Shown: positions 1 through 6,210, numbered from the stretch's first letter. The stretch: 6,283 nt of DNA from Thiosocius sp965601425 (GCA_965601425.1 CBFCWF010000241.1:1-6283); one strand, 5' to 3'. Translations and numbers: made by a program. The notes: generated by a model not told the origin, from the sequence alone.

Positions 1-171
1 GAAGAGCAGGATCCGATCGTCATCGAGCTTGCCAGGGACCAGTACGGTAGCGACGATGTTGAGATCGACGACGACTGCATTTTCAGCCGGGCGGATAACG
101 GTACGTGGGTCAATGGATGGTTATGGGTGTATGACGATGACGTTGATGAGCGGCGCAATGCGGCGGCTTAG
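1..171 (+). CDS. C-terminal end of a small acidic protein of unknown function (5' end outside the window)
   Basis: Frame 1 is open from the first base to a TAG stop at 169-171, giving 56 residues of an unfinished protein. The visible part is strongly acidic: it has an EIDDD run near residues 21-25, an aromatic stretch WVNGWLWV at 36-43 and a DDDVDE tail. The pattern of Tyr-Gly, acidic run, then Trp-rich strand is one I associate from memory with short conserved hypothetical proteins on proteobacterial plasmids and integrative elements; this was not checked by a search. No catalytic motif or membrane segment is visible. Its last 14 bases overlap the chosen start of the thermonuclease gene in another frame, which suggests one transcript and perhaps translational coupling. 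The acidic bias and clean stop support a real gene over chance reading. The function is unknown. Confidence 0.7.
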   Translation, partial: EEQDPIVIELARDQYGSDDVEIDDDCIFSRADNGTWVNGWLWVYDDDVDERRNAAA

Positions 172-814
172 CGCGCTGGCGATCGCTCTCAGCGTATTGG
201 CTGTGTCGGCCGGCGCAAGCGAATCTCAGGTCGGGCCAGCAACCGTGATCGACGGTGACACGCTGAAGATCTACGGTACGCGGCACCGCCTTGCACAGAT
301 TGATGCGCCGGAGCTGGCGCAGAAGTGTCGGCGCGACGGAGTCGAGTGGTTGTGTGGCGCGGAAGCGGCGCAGCACCTGCGCAAGATGATCCGTTCGCGG
401 GACGTGTACTGCGAGATTTCTGGTCAGGACGGCTACGGGCGCAACCTTTCCGTGTGCTTCGTTGGCAAGCGCAACCTCAACGCGGAGATGGTGGCGTCGG
501 GGTACGCGCTGGCGTATCGCAAGTACGGCCTGGACTATGTCGGCTATGAAGATCACGCGCGCCAGAAACGCCTGGGGCTCTGGGCGGGCTCCTTCATCGA
601 GCCATGGCGCTATCGCGCCGCGCCCGCCGAGGCACAACGGCCGCCCAACGGCTGTGACATCAAGGGCAACATCAATTCCAAGGGTCGTCGCCTCTACCAT
701 CGACCCGGCGACCGGTCCTACGCAAATACCGTGATCAGCCCGCAGAAGGGCGAACGCTGGTTCTGCTCCGAGAAAGAGGCTGTCGCCGCCGGATGGAGCC
801 CCGCCTGGCCCTGA
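158..814 (+). CDS. Secreted thermonuclease (SNase-like domain) with a C-terminal YHxPG domain
   Basis: This is a predicted exported, calcium-dependent nuclease of the staphylococcal nuclease family that cleaves DNA or RNA, 218 residues long. The ATG at 158 was chosen because it opens directly into a signal peptide (MRR, a hydrophobic stretch to about residue 18, then an Ala-rich cleavage region). GAG at 148-150 is a weak ribosome site, and in-frame ATGs at 146 and 131 are alternatives. Family motifs are VIDGDTL at 30-36, RLAQIDAPE at 44-52 and DGYGR at 91-95. By comparison with the S. aureus enzyme, R44, D49, E52 and R95 match the catalytic or calcium-site residues and D34 the GDT aspartate. 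From about 166 there is a Cys-rich C-terminal segment with GN, YHRPGD and ERWFC motifs, often seen behind proteobacterial SNase domains; its role is unclear. Six cysteines after the signal peptide (57, 66, 85, 100, 166, 203) fit disulfides in the periplasm. The start overlaps the upstream acidic gene. Family assignment is firm; substrate and biological role are not. Confidence 0.9.
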   Translation: MRRLSALAIALSVLAVSAGASESQVGPATVIDGDTLKIYGTRHRLAQIDAPELAQKCRRDGVEWLCGAEAAQHLRKMIRSRDVYCEISGQDGYGRNLSVCFVGKRNLNAEMVASGYALAYRKYGLDYVGYEDHARQKRLGLWAGSFIEPWRYRAAPAEAQRPPNGCDIKGNINSKGRRLYHRPGDRSYANTVISPQKGERWFCSEKEAVAAGWSPAWP

Positions 815-831
815 TGAAATAGCGCGCTTCC

Positions 832-837
832 TATACT
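832..837 (+). promoter_or_regulatory. Possible -10 element upstream of the acyltransferase gene
   Basis: TATACT lies in the 50-base gap after the thermonuclease stop and matches the sigma-70 -10 consensus at five of six bases. The matching -35 region is poor: CTGATG at 811-816, with a short 15-base spacer, is the best candidate. It could start a separate transcript for the envelope block. It could equally be chance in the only AT-containing stretch of a short gap. Confidence 0.25.
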
Positions 838-864
838 GGCGGTAGGCCCGCAAGGAATCTGCCG

Positions 865-2241
865 TTGGTATTCAGCGACCCCGTTTTTCTGCTCCTGTTC
901 GTGCCGCTATCGGTCGCGGCACATCGCGCCGCGCTGCGTATCAGCGAGGCAGCGGCACAGTGGGTATTGGTGCTCGCGAGCCTGGTGTTCTACAGCGCCT
1001 GGGACATGCGGTGGCTGCCGCTGCTACTCGGCACGATCGCGTTCAATATTGTTCTCGGGCGCGCCCTCATGCGTCACAAGAAGCGCTCGCTGATGATCGC
1101 CGGCGTGCTCGCTAACCTGGCGCCGTTGCTGATTGCCAAATATGCAGGCTGGCTGACAGCGGGTCACCTGTTCGCCGACATTGCACTGCCGCTCGGGATC
1201 TCGTTCTTCACGTTTCAGCAGATCGGCTTCGTGGTCGATGCCTACCAAGGCAAAGTGCGGGAGGTCAGCGTGCGGCACTACACGCTGTTCGTGACCTTCT
1301 TCAGTCAATTGGTGGCCGGCCCGATAGTGCACCACTCGCACCTTTGTGAGCAGTTCCGCAAACCGTTCTCGTTCGACGAACAGAAACTGATGCGGGCGCT
1401 GGTGCTGATCATCGCGGGGCTGTTCAAGAAAGTGGTGATCGCCGACCGACTGGCCCCGTACGCGACGCACGTGTTCGATGGCACCGGGGCGGTCACCGTG
1501 TACGAGGCCTGGATTGGTGTGCTGGCGTACACATTCCAGCTCTACTTTGATTTCGCCGGCTATTGCGAAATGGCGATGGGCCTCGCGTTGCTGTTCGGTT
1601 ACCACATTCCGATCAATTTCCTCTCGCCCTACAAAGCACGCTCGATCACCGAGTTCTGGCGTACCTGGCACGTGACCTTGGGCGGGTTCTTTCGCCAGTA
1701 CTGTTACGCGCCACTCGGCGGTAATCGACACGGTCCGGCCCGGATGTATGTTGCCCTGTTCGTCACCGCGTTCGTCTCGGGCATCTGGCACGGCGCGGGC
1801 ATGACGTTCTTGATCTGGGGCGTTATGCACGGAAGCGCGCTCGTTGTGCAGAAGTTCTTTTCACGTTCGCGTTTCTCGATGCCCAGTGCCGCGCAGCTGC
1901 TACTGACCTTCGGTTTCGTGACGCTGGCCTGGGTGATGTTTCGTGCACCGAACGTGGATGTCGCCCTCAATGTGTACGCGAGCCTGGTCGACGCCAACGG
2001 CTACATCGCGCCAGCCCTGTTCGCCGATATTGTCGGGGTAAGCGCCGCGACATTGTCGTCGATGACCGGTTTCGAAGTGTTCACCATGGCGGGGCTGCTG
2101 TGGTGGGTATGGCGGCTGCCGAATGTGCATGAGGTGGCGATGCAGCCAACGCGTCGCATGACGGCCGGTTTAAGTACGGCATTGGTGTTGGTGCTGGTGT
2201 CAATCACCGGACCTTCCCCGAACATTTATTGGAGGTTTTAG
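865..2241 (+). CDS. MBOAT-family membrane O-acyltransferase (AlgI/DltB-like)
   Basis: This is a polytopic inner-membrane protein of 458 residues, predicted to transfer an acyl group, commonly acetyl, from a cytoplasmic donor across the membrane to an envelope polymer or acceptor. The TTG start at 865 has AAGGA at 852-856 eight bases before it, and the resulting N-terminus MVFSDPVFLLLFVPL matches the usual opening of AlgI relatives. Further family landmarks are LPLGISFFTFQQ at 109-120, QLVAGPI at 148-154, QLYFDFAGY at 225-233, EFWRTWHVTLGGFFRQY at 263-279, GIWHGAGMTFLIWG at 306-319, WVMFR at 356-360 and a C-terminus ending PNIYWRF. His269 and His309 sit where the two conserved MBOAT histidines occur; the second is the usual catalytic one. 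Around ten or more hydrophobic segments span the protein. It is somewhat shorter than AlgI, mostly at the C-terminus. It lies three bases before the next gene, whose product would be the periplasmic partner. The family is certain; no alginate, cellulose or teichoic-acid genes are nearby, so the substrate is unknown. Confidence 0.93.
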   Translation: MVFSDPVFLLLFVPLSVAAHRAALRISEAAAQWVLVLASLVFYSAWDMRWLPLLLGTIAFNIVLGRALMRHKKRSLMIAGVLANLAPLLIAKYAGWLTAGHLFADIALPLGISFFTFQQIGFVVDAYQGKVREVSVRHYTLFVTFFSQLVAGPIVHHSHLCEQFRKPFSFDEQKLMRALVLIIAGLFKKVVIADRLAPYATHVFDGTGAVTVYEAWIGVLAYTFQLYFDFAGYCEMAMGLALLFGYHIPINFLSPYKARSITEFWRTWHVTLGGFFRQYCYAPLGGNRHGPARMYVALFVTAFVSGIWHGAGMTFLIWGVMHGSALVVQKFFSRSRFSMPSAAQLLLTFGFVTLAWVMFRAPNVDVALNVYASLVDANGYIAPALFADIVGVSAATLSSMTGFEVFTMAGLLWWVWRLPNVHEVAMQPTRRMTAGLSTALVLVLVSITGPSPNIYWRF

Positions 2242-2244
2242 CAC

Positions 2245-3231
2245 TTGTCCACTGCATCGATCCGCCGTTTCAATCGCACGATGATCGTGATCGGGAGCCT
2301 GCTGGTTCTGAGCCTGGCGGCGACGAATGTGCTGGTGGATCCCTTTGCGATGTTTGGCGTGTCGACTTGGCCGGACGGACCGGCCAGCAATGAACGCTAC
2401 CGCAAGATAGAACACCTGGCCGAAACGTCCGTGCAGTACGAGCATCTGATGTTCGGCTCCTCGCGATCTGGCATGACTCAGCCCGAGTGGGTCGAGGGAC
2501 ATACCGGCGAACGCACGTACAACCTGTCCGTGTTCTCGGCAAAGCCGACGGACATGCGGGCGCTCTACCGCGCGTACCGACTACAGCATGAGGCGCCCAG
2601 GTCGGTCACCATCGGGCTTGATGCGATGGCGTTCTTGTCCGAGCCTGACGAGGATGATCTGTCGCGGCGGCATCACCCCAGTGTCGATGCTGCCGGGTGG
2701 CTCGGGTACTGGTTCGACTATTTGTTGGCACCCAGCTTCATTGCGATCGCCGATAAGTGGGCGGCCCGCAAGGCACAGCAGATCCGCTTCGACTGGGAAA
2801 CGGGGACATACGCCTTGGTCGGAAAAGATGCCGCCATCCTAGAGGACCATGAGCAATACATGGTCAATACGTTCTCGGCCTGGGCGGCGCGGGCATTCGT
2901 GTCCGAGTTCGACCAGAAACAATGGGATGAACTGACGGAGTGGCTCGAAGAACTGGCGGAGGACGAGGTTCGCACCACCGTTTTCGTGCAGCCGATGCAT
3001 CACCAGTGGCGAGAGCGCATGCAGCCGCTAATGCCAATCTTCAACGACCGGCTGACCACCCTGCCGGCGGTGGTGGACCTCTCGGACTTGGGGTCCGAGG
3101 ACGACACGCTTTGGTATGAGCAGCGCCATTACCGGCCGGTGCTGGCGCGCGAGCTGATCGCAAGGCTTTATCGGTCCGGCGGCCCCGCCGTCGTCGCCAC
3201 GGCACATGGGAAAAATTCGGCGTCTCCATAG
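2245..3231 (+). CDS. Membrane-anchored periplasmic SGNH-like protein, probable partner of the acyltransferase
   Basis: The 328-residue protein starts at TTG 2245, eight bases after a strong GGAGGT at 2231-2236 that lies within the end of the acyltransferase gene, so the two are probably co-translated. An uncleaved signal anchor covers about residues 12-30, followed by VDPF and a soluble domain facing the periplasm. FGSSRSGM at 70-77 resembles the nucleophile block of SGNH/GDSL proteins, with Ser73 as the likely nucleophile. TYNLS at 91-95 resembles a second block, and WYEQRHYRP at 290-298 resembles the C-terminal block carrying the catalytic His (His295). The usual acidic residue three positions before that His is Glu292 here, not Asp. 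This architecture parallels AlgJ/AlgX and DltD, which act with an MBOAT protein in polymer acylation. I infer that it receives or transfers the acyl group on the periplasmic side. SGNH assignment rests on motif reading only, and an inactive or structural role is possible. Confidence 0.7.
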   Translation: MSTASIRRFNRTMIVIGSLLVLSLAATNVLVDPFAMFGVSTWPDGPASNERYRKIEHLAETSVQYEHLMFGSSRSGMTQPEWVEGHTGERTYNLSVFSAKPTDMRALYRAYRLQHEAPRSVTIGLDAMAFLSEPDEDDLSRRHHPSVDAAGWLGYWFDYLLAPSFIAIADKWAARKAQQIRFDWETGTYALVGKDAAILEDHEQYMVNTFSAWAARAFVSEFDQKQWDELTEWLEELAEDEVRTTVFVQPMHHQWRERMQPLMPIFNDRLTTLPAVVDLSDLGSEDDTLWYEQRHYRPVLARELIARLYRSGGPAVVATAHGKNSASP

Positions 3232-3264
3232 ACTGGTAGGTAGAGGGGGTCTTCGGAGTCGCCC

Positions 3265-3537
3265 ATGAATACAGAGCTGATTGGCATGATTGGCGCCTAC
3301 ACGGTGATTGCCTTTGTCCTGTCTGGACTGGCAATGACCCTGTACTGGGAAAAAGAGGCGGTGCAGCGCTTTGCCATCGAGCTGCGCGCGGTTATGCAGG
3401 GCAAAGACGCCGCCCGGCGGCGAAAGCGCCTGGTACTGATTGCGGCGGCGGTGGGTGTGCTGTGGTCGGGCGGCATGATGTACATGGCCACAGCCAATGC
3501 GCCCGACGACCCGCCCGCGACCGAGGAGTCACCATGA
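3265..3537 (+). CDS. Small two-helix membrane protein of unknown function
   Basis: The 90-residue product is not one I recognise. GGAG at 3255-3258 sits six bases before the ATG at 3265. Two hydrophobic helices are visible, about residues 5-27 and 56-75, joined by a basic loop with RRRKR at 51-55. By the positive-inside rule the loop is cytoplasmic and both ends face the periplasm. The C-terminal tail is short, acidic and Pro-rich (DDPPATEESP). There are no cysteines and no catalytic motif. The gene begins 33 bases after the SGNH-like gene, and its stop overlaps the start of the next gene by four bases (ATGA), so the two small proteins are probably made together and may form a complex. An accessory subunit of the acylation module is possible from position alone. 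Confidence 0.75.
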   Translation: MNTELIGMIGAYTVIAFVLSGLAMTLYWEKEAVQRFAIELRAVMQGKDAARRRKRLVLIAAAVGVLWSGGMMYMATANAPDDPPATEESP

Positions 3538-4106
3538 AAACGGAACAGTGGGACGTCGGCGACTTTGAGCAGCACAATCCGCTCTTCCAGACTCGCTACG
3601 GCGAGTTGGCGCTGCTTGGTGTCGCGGTGTTGCCGTTCACGATTGGCCTTAGCTACCTGGGCGTACGCCGCTTGAGTGAATACGTAGGTGCCGCCCTTTG
3701 GGATGGCTGGGTGATTGGCGGCACAAGCGTTGTGGCGGGCGCCGTTTTGGCGGCCGTGGTGTGTACCATGGTGATCGAATGGATGAAGCACTATCACTAC
3801 GAGCAGCTCCGAAAACGTTCAGATCCCTTGTCGCGGTGTATGTGGTTACTGAGCCAAGCGATCGATGATCGGGACACGGTGAAAAGCTGGCTGAAATACG
3901 ACGCGCAGAAATACGGGCTGCTCGAGAGACTGCGCGCCGTCGCAAAAAAACGCGACGGAGGGCTTGAGGTAGAGCGGCTTGAGGATGAAGTGGTATTTCG
4001 GCTCATCGATCGGTGGATCCGAAACACCAAGCACAATCGCGAGATCGCGGTGGTGTCGGCCGAGTTCCACGACATCCGCGGCTCGTGCGAGTCCCGACTC
4101 AACTAG
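3534..4106 (+). CDS. Membrane protein with two N-terminal helices and a charged cytoplasmic domain, unknown function
   Basis: The product is 190 residues and not recognised. The ATG at 3534 is chosen over an earlier in-frame ATG at 3462 because GAGGAG at 3523-3528 lies five bases before it and the start forms the ATGA overlap with the preceding stop. The earlier start would also add an unlikely basic and His-containing tail lying wholly inside the upstream gene. Hydrophobic helices are visible at about 25-44 and 60-82. After them comes a roughly 105-residue charged, mostly helical region containing HYHYEQLRKR near 86-95 and KSWLKYDAQKYG near 117-128, likely in the cytoplasm, rich in Arg, Lys, Asp and Glu. 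This two-helix hairpin plus soluble tail could dock a cytoplasmic partner. I see no enzyme motif. It shares the + strand with the acyltransferase block and is probably its last gene, since an 84-base gap follows. Confidence 0.75.
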   Translation: MKTEQWDVGDFEQHNPLFQTRYGELALLGVAVLPFTIGLSYLGVRRLSEYVGAALWDGWVIGGTSVVAGAVLAAVVCTMVIEWMKHYHYEQLRKRSDPLSRCMWLLSQAIDDRDTVKSWLKYDAQKYGLLERLRAVAKKRDGGLEVERLEDEVVFRLIDRWIRNTKHNREIAVVSAEFHDIRGSCESRLN

Positions 4107-4135
4107 GCGAGATGCCACAGTTCTGCGCCCTTGTC

Positions 4136-4147
4136 GAACGGGCGTTC
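4136..4147 (+). promoter_or_regulatory. Short inverted repeat, possible operator before the DNA-binding protein gene
   Basis: GAACG and CGTTC form a perfect 5-base inverted repeat around GG, in the 84-base gap before the gene at 4191. TTGTCG at 4131-4136 is a weak -35-like hexamer overlapping the left arm, and TGTAAG at 4150-4155 is a poor -10 candidate. A site here would suit self-control by the DNA-binding protein encoded next. Arms this short can arise by chance. Confidence 0.25.
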
Positions 4148-4190
4148 AATGTAAGGCTGTCGTTGTCCGGTTATTTTTCGGAGAACGACG

Positions 4191-4610
4191 ATGTCACAGG
4201 ATATCCGCGCAATTGATTACGACTGGCTGGCGACGTTAGCCAAGCGGCACGATGTGCCATTCGAGCGCCTCTGTAAGCGGGCTGAGAAACACGGTGCACG
4301 TACCGAAGACGAGTTGCTCGTTGAGGGGCTGCTGCCTCCTACAAGAGACTGGTTGACGACACCCCAGGCCGCGAGCGTTCTGGCGTTGACCTATAGCTCC
4401 TTCGTGTCGGCATTGATGGGTGGGCGGCTGCCATACTTTGGTCTCGATCATCGAAGCCGCTCTCGAACCAAGCCCAATGCGCGCCGCGGGTGTGGCGTGC
4501 TCTTCAAGCGAAAGGACGTCGAAGAGGTTCGGCGCCTACGGCGAGTGCTGGGGGTCTCGGCAAAGACCGCGCTGCGCGTCTTCCAGGCCAAGCGCGAAGA
4601 CCTTCTGTAG
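4191..4610 (+). CDS. Small predicted DNA-binding protein (winged-helix / excisionase-like)
   Basis: This basic 139-residue protein is likely a regulator. The ATG at 4191 is preceded by GGAGA at 4180-4184 with six bases between. Residues 54-65 (WLTTPQAASVLA) read as the first helix of a MerR/excisionase-type helix-turn-helix, 68-77 as its second helix, RLPYFG at 79-84 as a strand, and VLFKRKDVEEVRRLRR at 103-118 as wing plus closing helix. The Arg/Lys/Ser-rich stretch at 88-99 (RSRSRTKPNARR) between them would be the wing loop or contact DNA. An N-terminal helical region (about 8-45) may hold a second helical module. The gene sits 94 bases upstream of the methyltransferase start, in the same direction, so it may act like a controller of methyltransferase expression; that role is inferred from position. 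It is not a classic C protein of the XRE type. Fold assignment is by pattern only. Confidence 0.65.
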   Translation: MSQDIRAIDYDWLATLAKRHDVPFERLCKRAEKHGARTEDELLVEGLLPPTRDWLTTPQAASVLALTYSSFVSALMGGRLPYFGLDHRSRSRTKPNARRGCGVLFKRKDVEEVRRLRRVLGVSAKTALRVFQAKREDLL

Positions 4611-4630
4611 CTGTTAACGGATAGCGGAAT

Positions 4631-4659
4631 GGCTGGCGGCCGCGTTGTCGCCGCCGGTT
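4631..4659 (+). promoter_or_regulatory. GC-rich hairpin in the gap before the methyltransferase gene
   Basis: GGCGGC at 4635-4640 pairs perfectly with GCCGCC at 4650-4655 around a 9-base loop. The stem extends outward over four more positions if G-T pairs are allowed. No T-run follows directly, so it is not a standard terminator. It could be an operator, an attenuating leader structure, or simply GC-rich sequence. TTGTCG at 4645-4650 and TAAAAC at 4667-4672 could form a weak promoter (16-base spacer) overlapping its right arm. Confidence 0.3.
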
Positions 4660-4704
4660 TCGCGGTTAAAACATTCCCTAAGCAATGATTACGGGAGAGG
4701 CACG

Positions 4705-6147
4705 GTGCAGAGCAAGCAACACACGTACATGACGGTTTCTGAGCAGCGCGGCGTGAAGCGACTGTGGCTGCAGGGTCTGCGCCTTGAGGACTGTGGTTTC
4801 TCGAAAGGGGATCGCTACCGGGTCGACTTCGAGTTCGACACCGGCCTGATTCACATGGTGGCCGATGCCAACGGCGATCGTGTCGTGTCCGGCCGCAAGC
4901 GCGGTGCGCGGGTTGAGTCGATTGTCGACATCTGCAACGCCTCGGTCGGTCGCCTGGTCGGCGATGCAACGCGGGTGCGCGCCGATTTCTTCGTGGGCCG
5001 CATCACCATCTCGATTTCGCACCGCGATCAGGCCCGCGCCGAGCGCGAGGCGCGCTTCTATGACGAGTTGGATCGAGGCCTACTGACCGAGGGCGTTCTG
5101 TGTTCGGGCATTGGCATGAGCGCCGAGGCGATGCACGAGGGTTTCGCAAGCATGGGCGTTAGGGCGTCGCTGTCGTGGGTTGTGGATCGTGACCGGCGTT
5201 ACATCCAGGCCTCGATGAGCAACGCGCATTGCGTGGACGACGGCACAACGCTGTTCGAGGCTTCGCTTGAAGAGTTGGAGCCCGAGTTGCTCAGCCCGGT
5301 TTCGGTGCTGCAGGTGTCGTTGCCGTGCACCGGCCACAGCCGCGCCGGGAAGAGCAAAAACAAGATCGATGTTGCCGAAGCCCACAAGACCGATGCGACC
5401 GCCGTATTTGGGTTCGTGCGCGTTCTCGAGCAGGTGCGGCCCAGCATCTGCATCTCGGAGAACGTCTGCGCTGCGCGGGATTCGGCCAGCTACCTGATGA
5501 TCAAGAGTTATCTGTCCTTGATGGACTACGTTGTCCACGAGGTCGACCTGGGCCCGGAGCTGACACAGTCGATGGAAGTTCGGCGTCGTTACTGGTTTGT
5601 GGCAGTTTCCAAGGGTCTGCCGCAAGTGGATCTCGGCACCATGCCGGTCTTTGAGCGCGAGTTCTCGCGCATTGGCGAGCTGCTCGATGATCTGCCGGAG
5701 GATCACAAAAGCTGGAGCGACAATGATTACCTGAAAGCCAAGCAGAAACGCGACGCGGCCGCTGGCAAGGGCTTTGCCAAACGCTGTCTACTGACGCCCG
5801 ACGACGTTTCGATCGCGACGGCCCCACGTACGTACGCCAAACGGCAGAGCACCTCGCCGTTCCTGACACGGGCTGACGGCAAGGAACGACTGTTCACGCC
5901 GAACGAGTTGTGCCGCGCACACAGTGCGCCTGAATACCTTGTTGATGGTTTGTCCGACGCCGTCGCCTATGAGGGACTGGGGCAGGGCATCGATTTCCGA
6001 CAAGGCCTGGCGATCGCCATGGTGATCGCACGCGATGTTTGTCGGACGGGGCCGGATGTTACGTTGCGCGAGGTCGAGCGCGCATACGCGGACGAACGCG
6101 TCGATGGAATTACTTACAATGAACGGCAGTACTCTTTGTTTGCATGA
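4705..6147 (+). CDS. Divergent DNA cytosine-5 methyltransferase with N-terminal SymE/AbrB-like domain
   Basis: This predicted enzyme of 480 residues transfers methyl from S-adenosylmethionine to carbon 5 of cytosine in a specific DNA site. The GTG at 4705 has GGGAG at 4693-4697 seven bases before it; an in-frame TTG at 4645 lacks a ribosome site. Motif I is atypical: VLCSGIGMSAEA at 131-142 instead of the usual D-L-F-x-G-x-G. Motif IV is LPCTGHSRAG at 206-215 with Cys208 as the nucleophile, motif VI is SENV at 251-254, motif VIII is QSMEVRRRYW at 288-297, motif IX is RLFTPNELCRAHSAPEYL at 395-412, and motif X is GLGQGIDFRQGLAIA at 424-438. The roughly 100 residues between VIII and IX would be a short target-recognition region. 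Residues 20-40, with WLQGLRLEDCGFSKGDRYRV, resemble the SymE/AbrB swapped-hairpin fold. No endonuclease gene is adjacent, so it is likely an orphan methyltransferase, used for instance to protect a mobile element from restriction. The enzyme class is firm; target site and N-domain role are unknown. Confidence 0.88.
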   Translation: MQSKQHTYMTVSEQRGVKRLWLQGLRLEDCGFSKGDRYRVDFEFDTGLIHMVADANGDRVVSGRKRGARVESIVDICNASVGRLVGDATRVRADFFVGRITISISHRDQARAEREARFYDELDRGLLTEGVLCSGIGMSAEAMHEGFASMGVRASLSWVVDRDRRYIQASMSNAHCVDDGTTLFEASLEELEPELLSPVSVLQVSLPCTGHSRAGKSKNKIDVAEAHKTDATAVFGFVRVLEQVRPSICISENVCAARDSASYLMIKSYLSLMDYVVHEVDLGPELTQSMEVRRRYWFVAVSKGLPQVDLGTMPVFEREFSRIGELLDDLPEDHKSWSDNDYLKAKQKRDAAAGKGFAKRCLLTPDDVSIATAPRTYAKRQSTSPFLTRADGKERLFTPNELCRAHSAPEYLVDGLSDAVAYEGLGQGIDFRQGLAIAMVIARDVCRTGPDVTLREVERAYADERVDGITYNERQYSLFA

Positions 6148-6164
6148 GGGTCAGTCGATATACT
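6136..6164 (+). promoter_or_regulatory. Possible promoter overlapping the 3' end of the methyltransferase gene
   Basis: TTGTTT at 6136-6141 and TATACT at 6159-6164 are separated by 17 bases, the preferred sigma-70 spacing. The -10 matches consensus at five of six bases and the -35 at three. Transcription would begin near 6171 and reach the terminator at 6211-6235, giving an RNA of about 65 bases with no open reading frame of note. The weak -35 keeps this tentative. Confidence 0.2.
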
Positions 6165-6210
6165 CGTCAACGGACCCCACACGACAGTGTTGGCCGTCCG
6201 CACGGAGAAC

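Noticed and set aside
110..853. Long open frame on the minus strand across the thermonuclease gene
   Set aside because: It mirrors a firmly identified + strand gene. Its protein is rich in Arg, Ala and His with no recognisable domain, as expected for an antisense frame in high-GC DNA.
1024..1830. 268-codon open frame on the minus strand inside the acyltransferase gene
   Set aside because: The + strand encodes a clear MBOAT protein with all family motifs. The antisense product is low-complexity and charged, with no domain.
3177..3190. Perfect palindromic stem CGGCGG-CC-CCGCCG near the end of the SGNH-like gene
   Set aside because: It lies inside codons for Gly-Gly-Pro-Ala, has only a 2-base loop and no T-run, so it is not a terminator and is likely a by-product of GC-rich coding.
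3462..3533. Upstream ATG extension of the 190-residue membrane protein
   Set aside because: It would lie wholly within the preceding gene, encodes a basic His/Arg-containing tail unlike a membrane-protein start, and the ATG at 3534 has a good ribosome site and an ATGA overlap.
4645..4704. TTG start 20 codons upstream for the methyltransferase
   Set aside because: It falls in the loop of a GC hairpin and has no Shine-Dalgarno sequence, while GTG at 4705 has GGGAG seven bases before it.
5080..5706. 208-codon open frame on the minus strand inside the methyltransferase gene
   Set aside because: It overlaps methyltransferase motifs I, IV, VI and VIII on the other strand. It shows no family features and has no supporting ribosome site.
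5826..5835. Short repeat of ACGT units (acgtacgtac) in the methyltransferase gene
   Set aside because: It is ten bases long and within a conserved-length coding frame, so chance and codon choice explain it.
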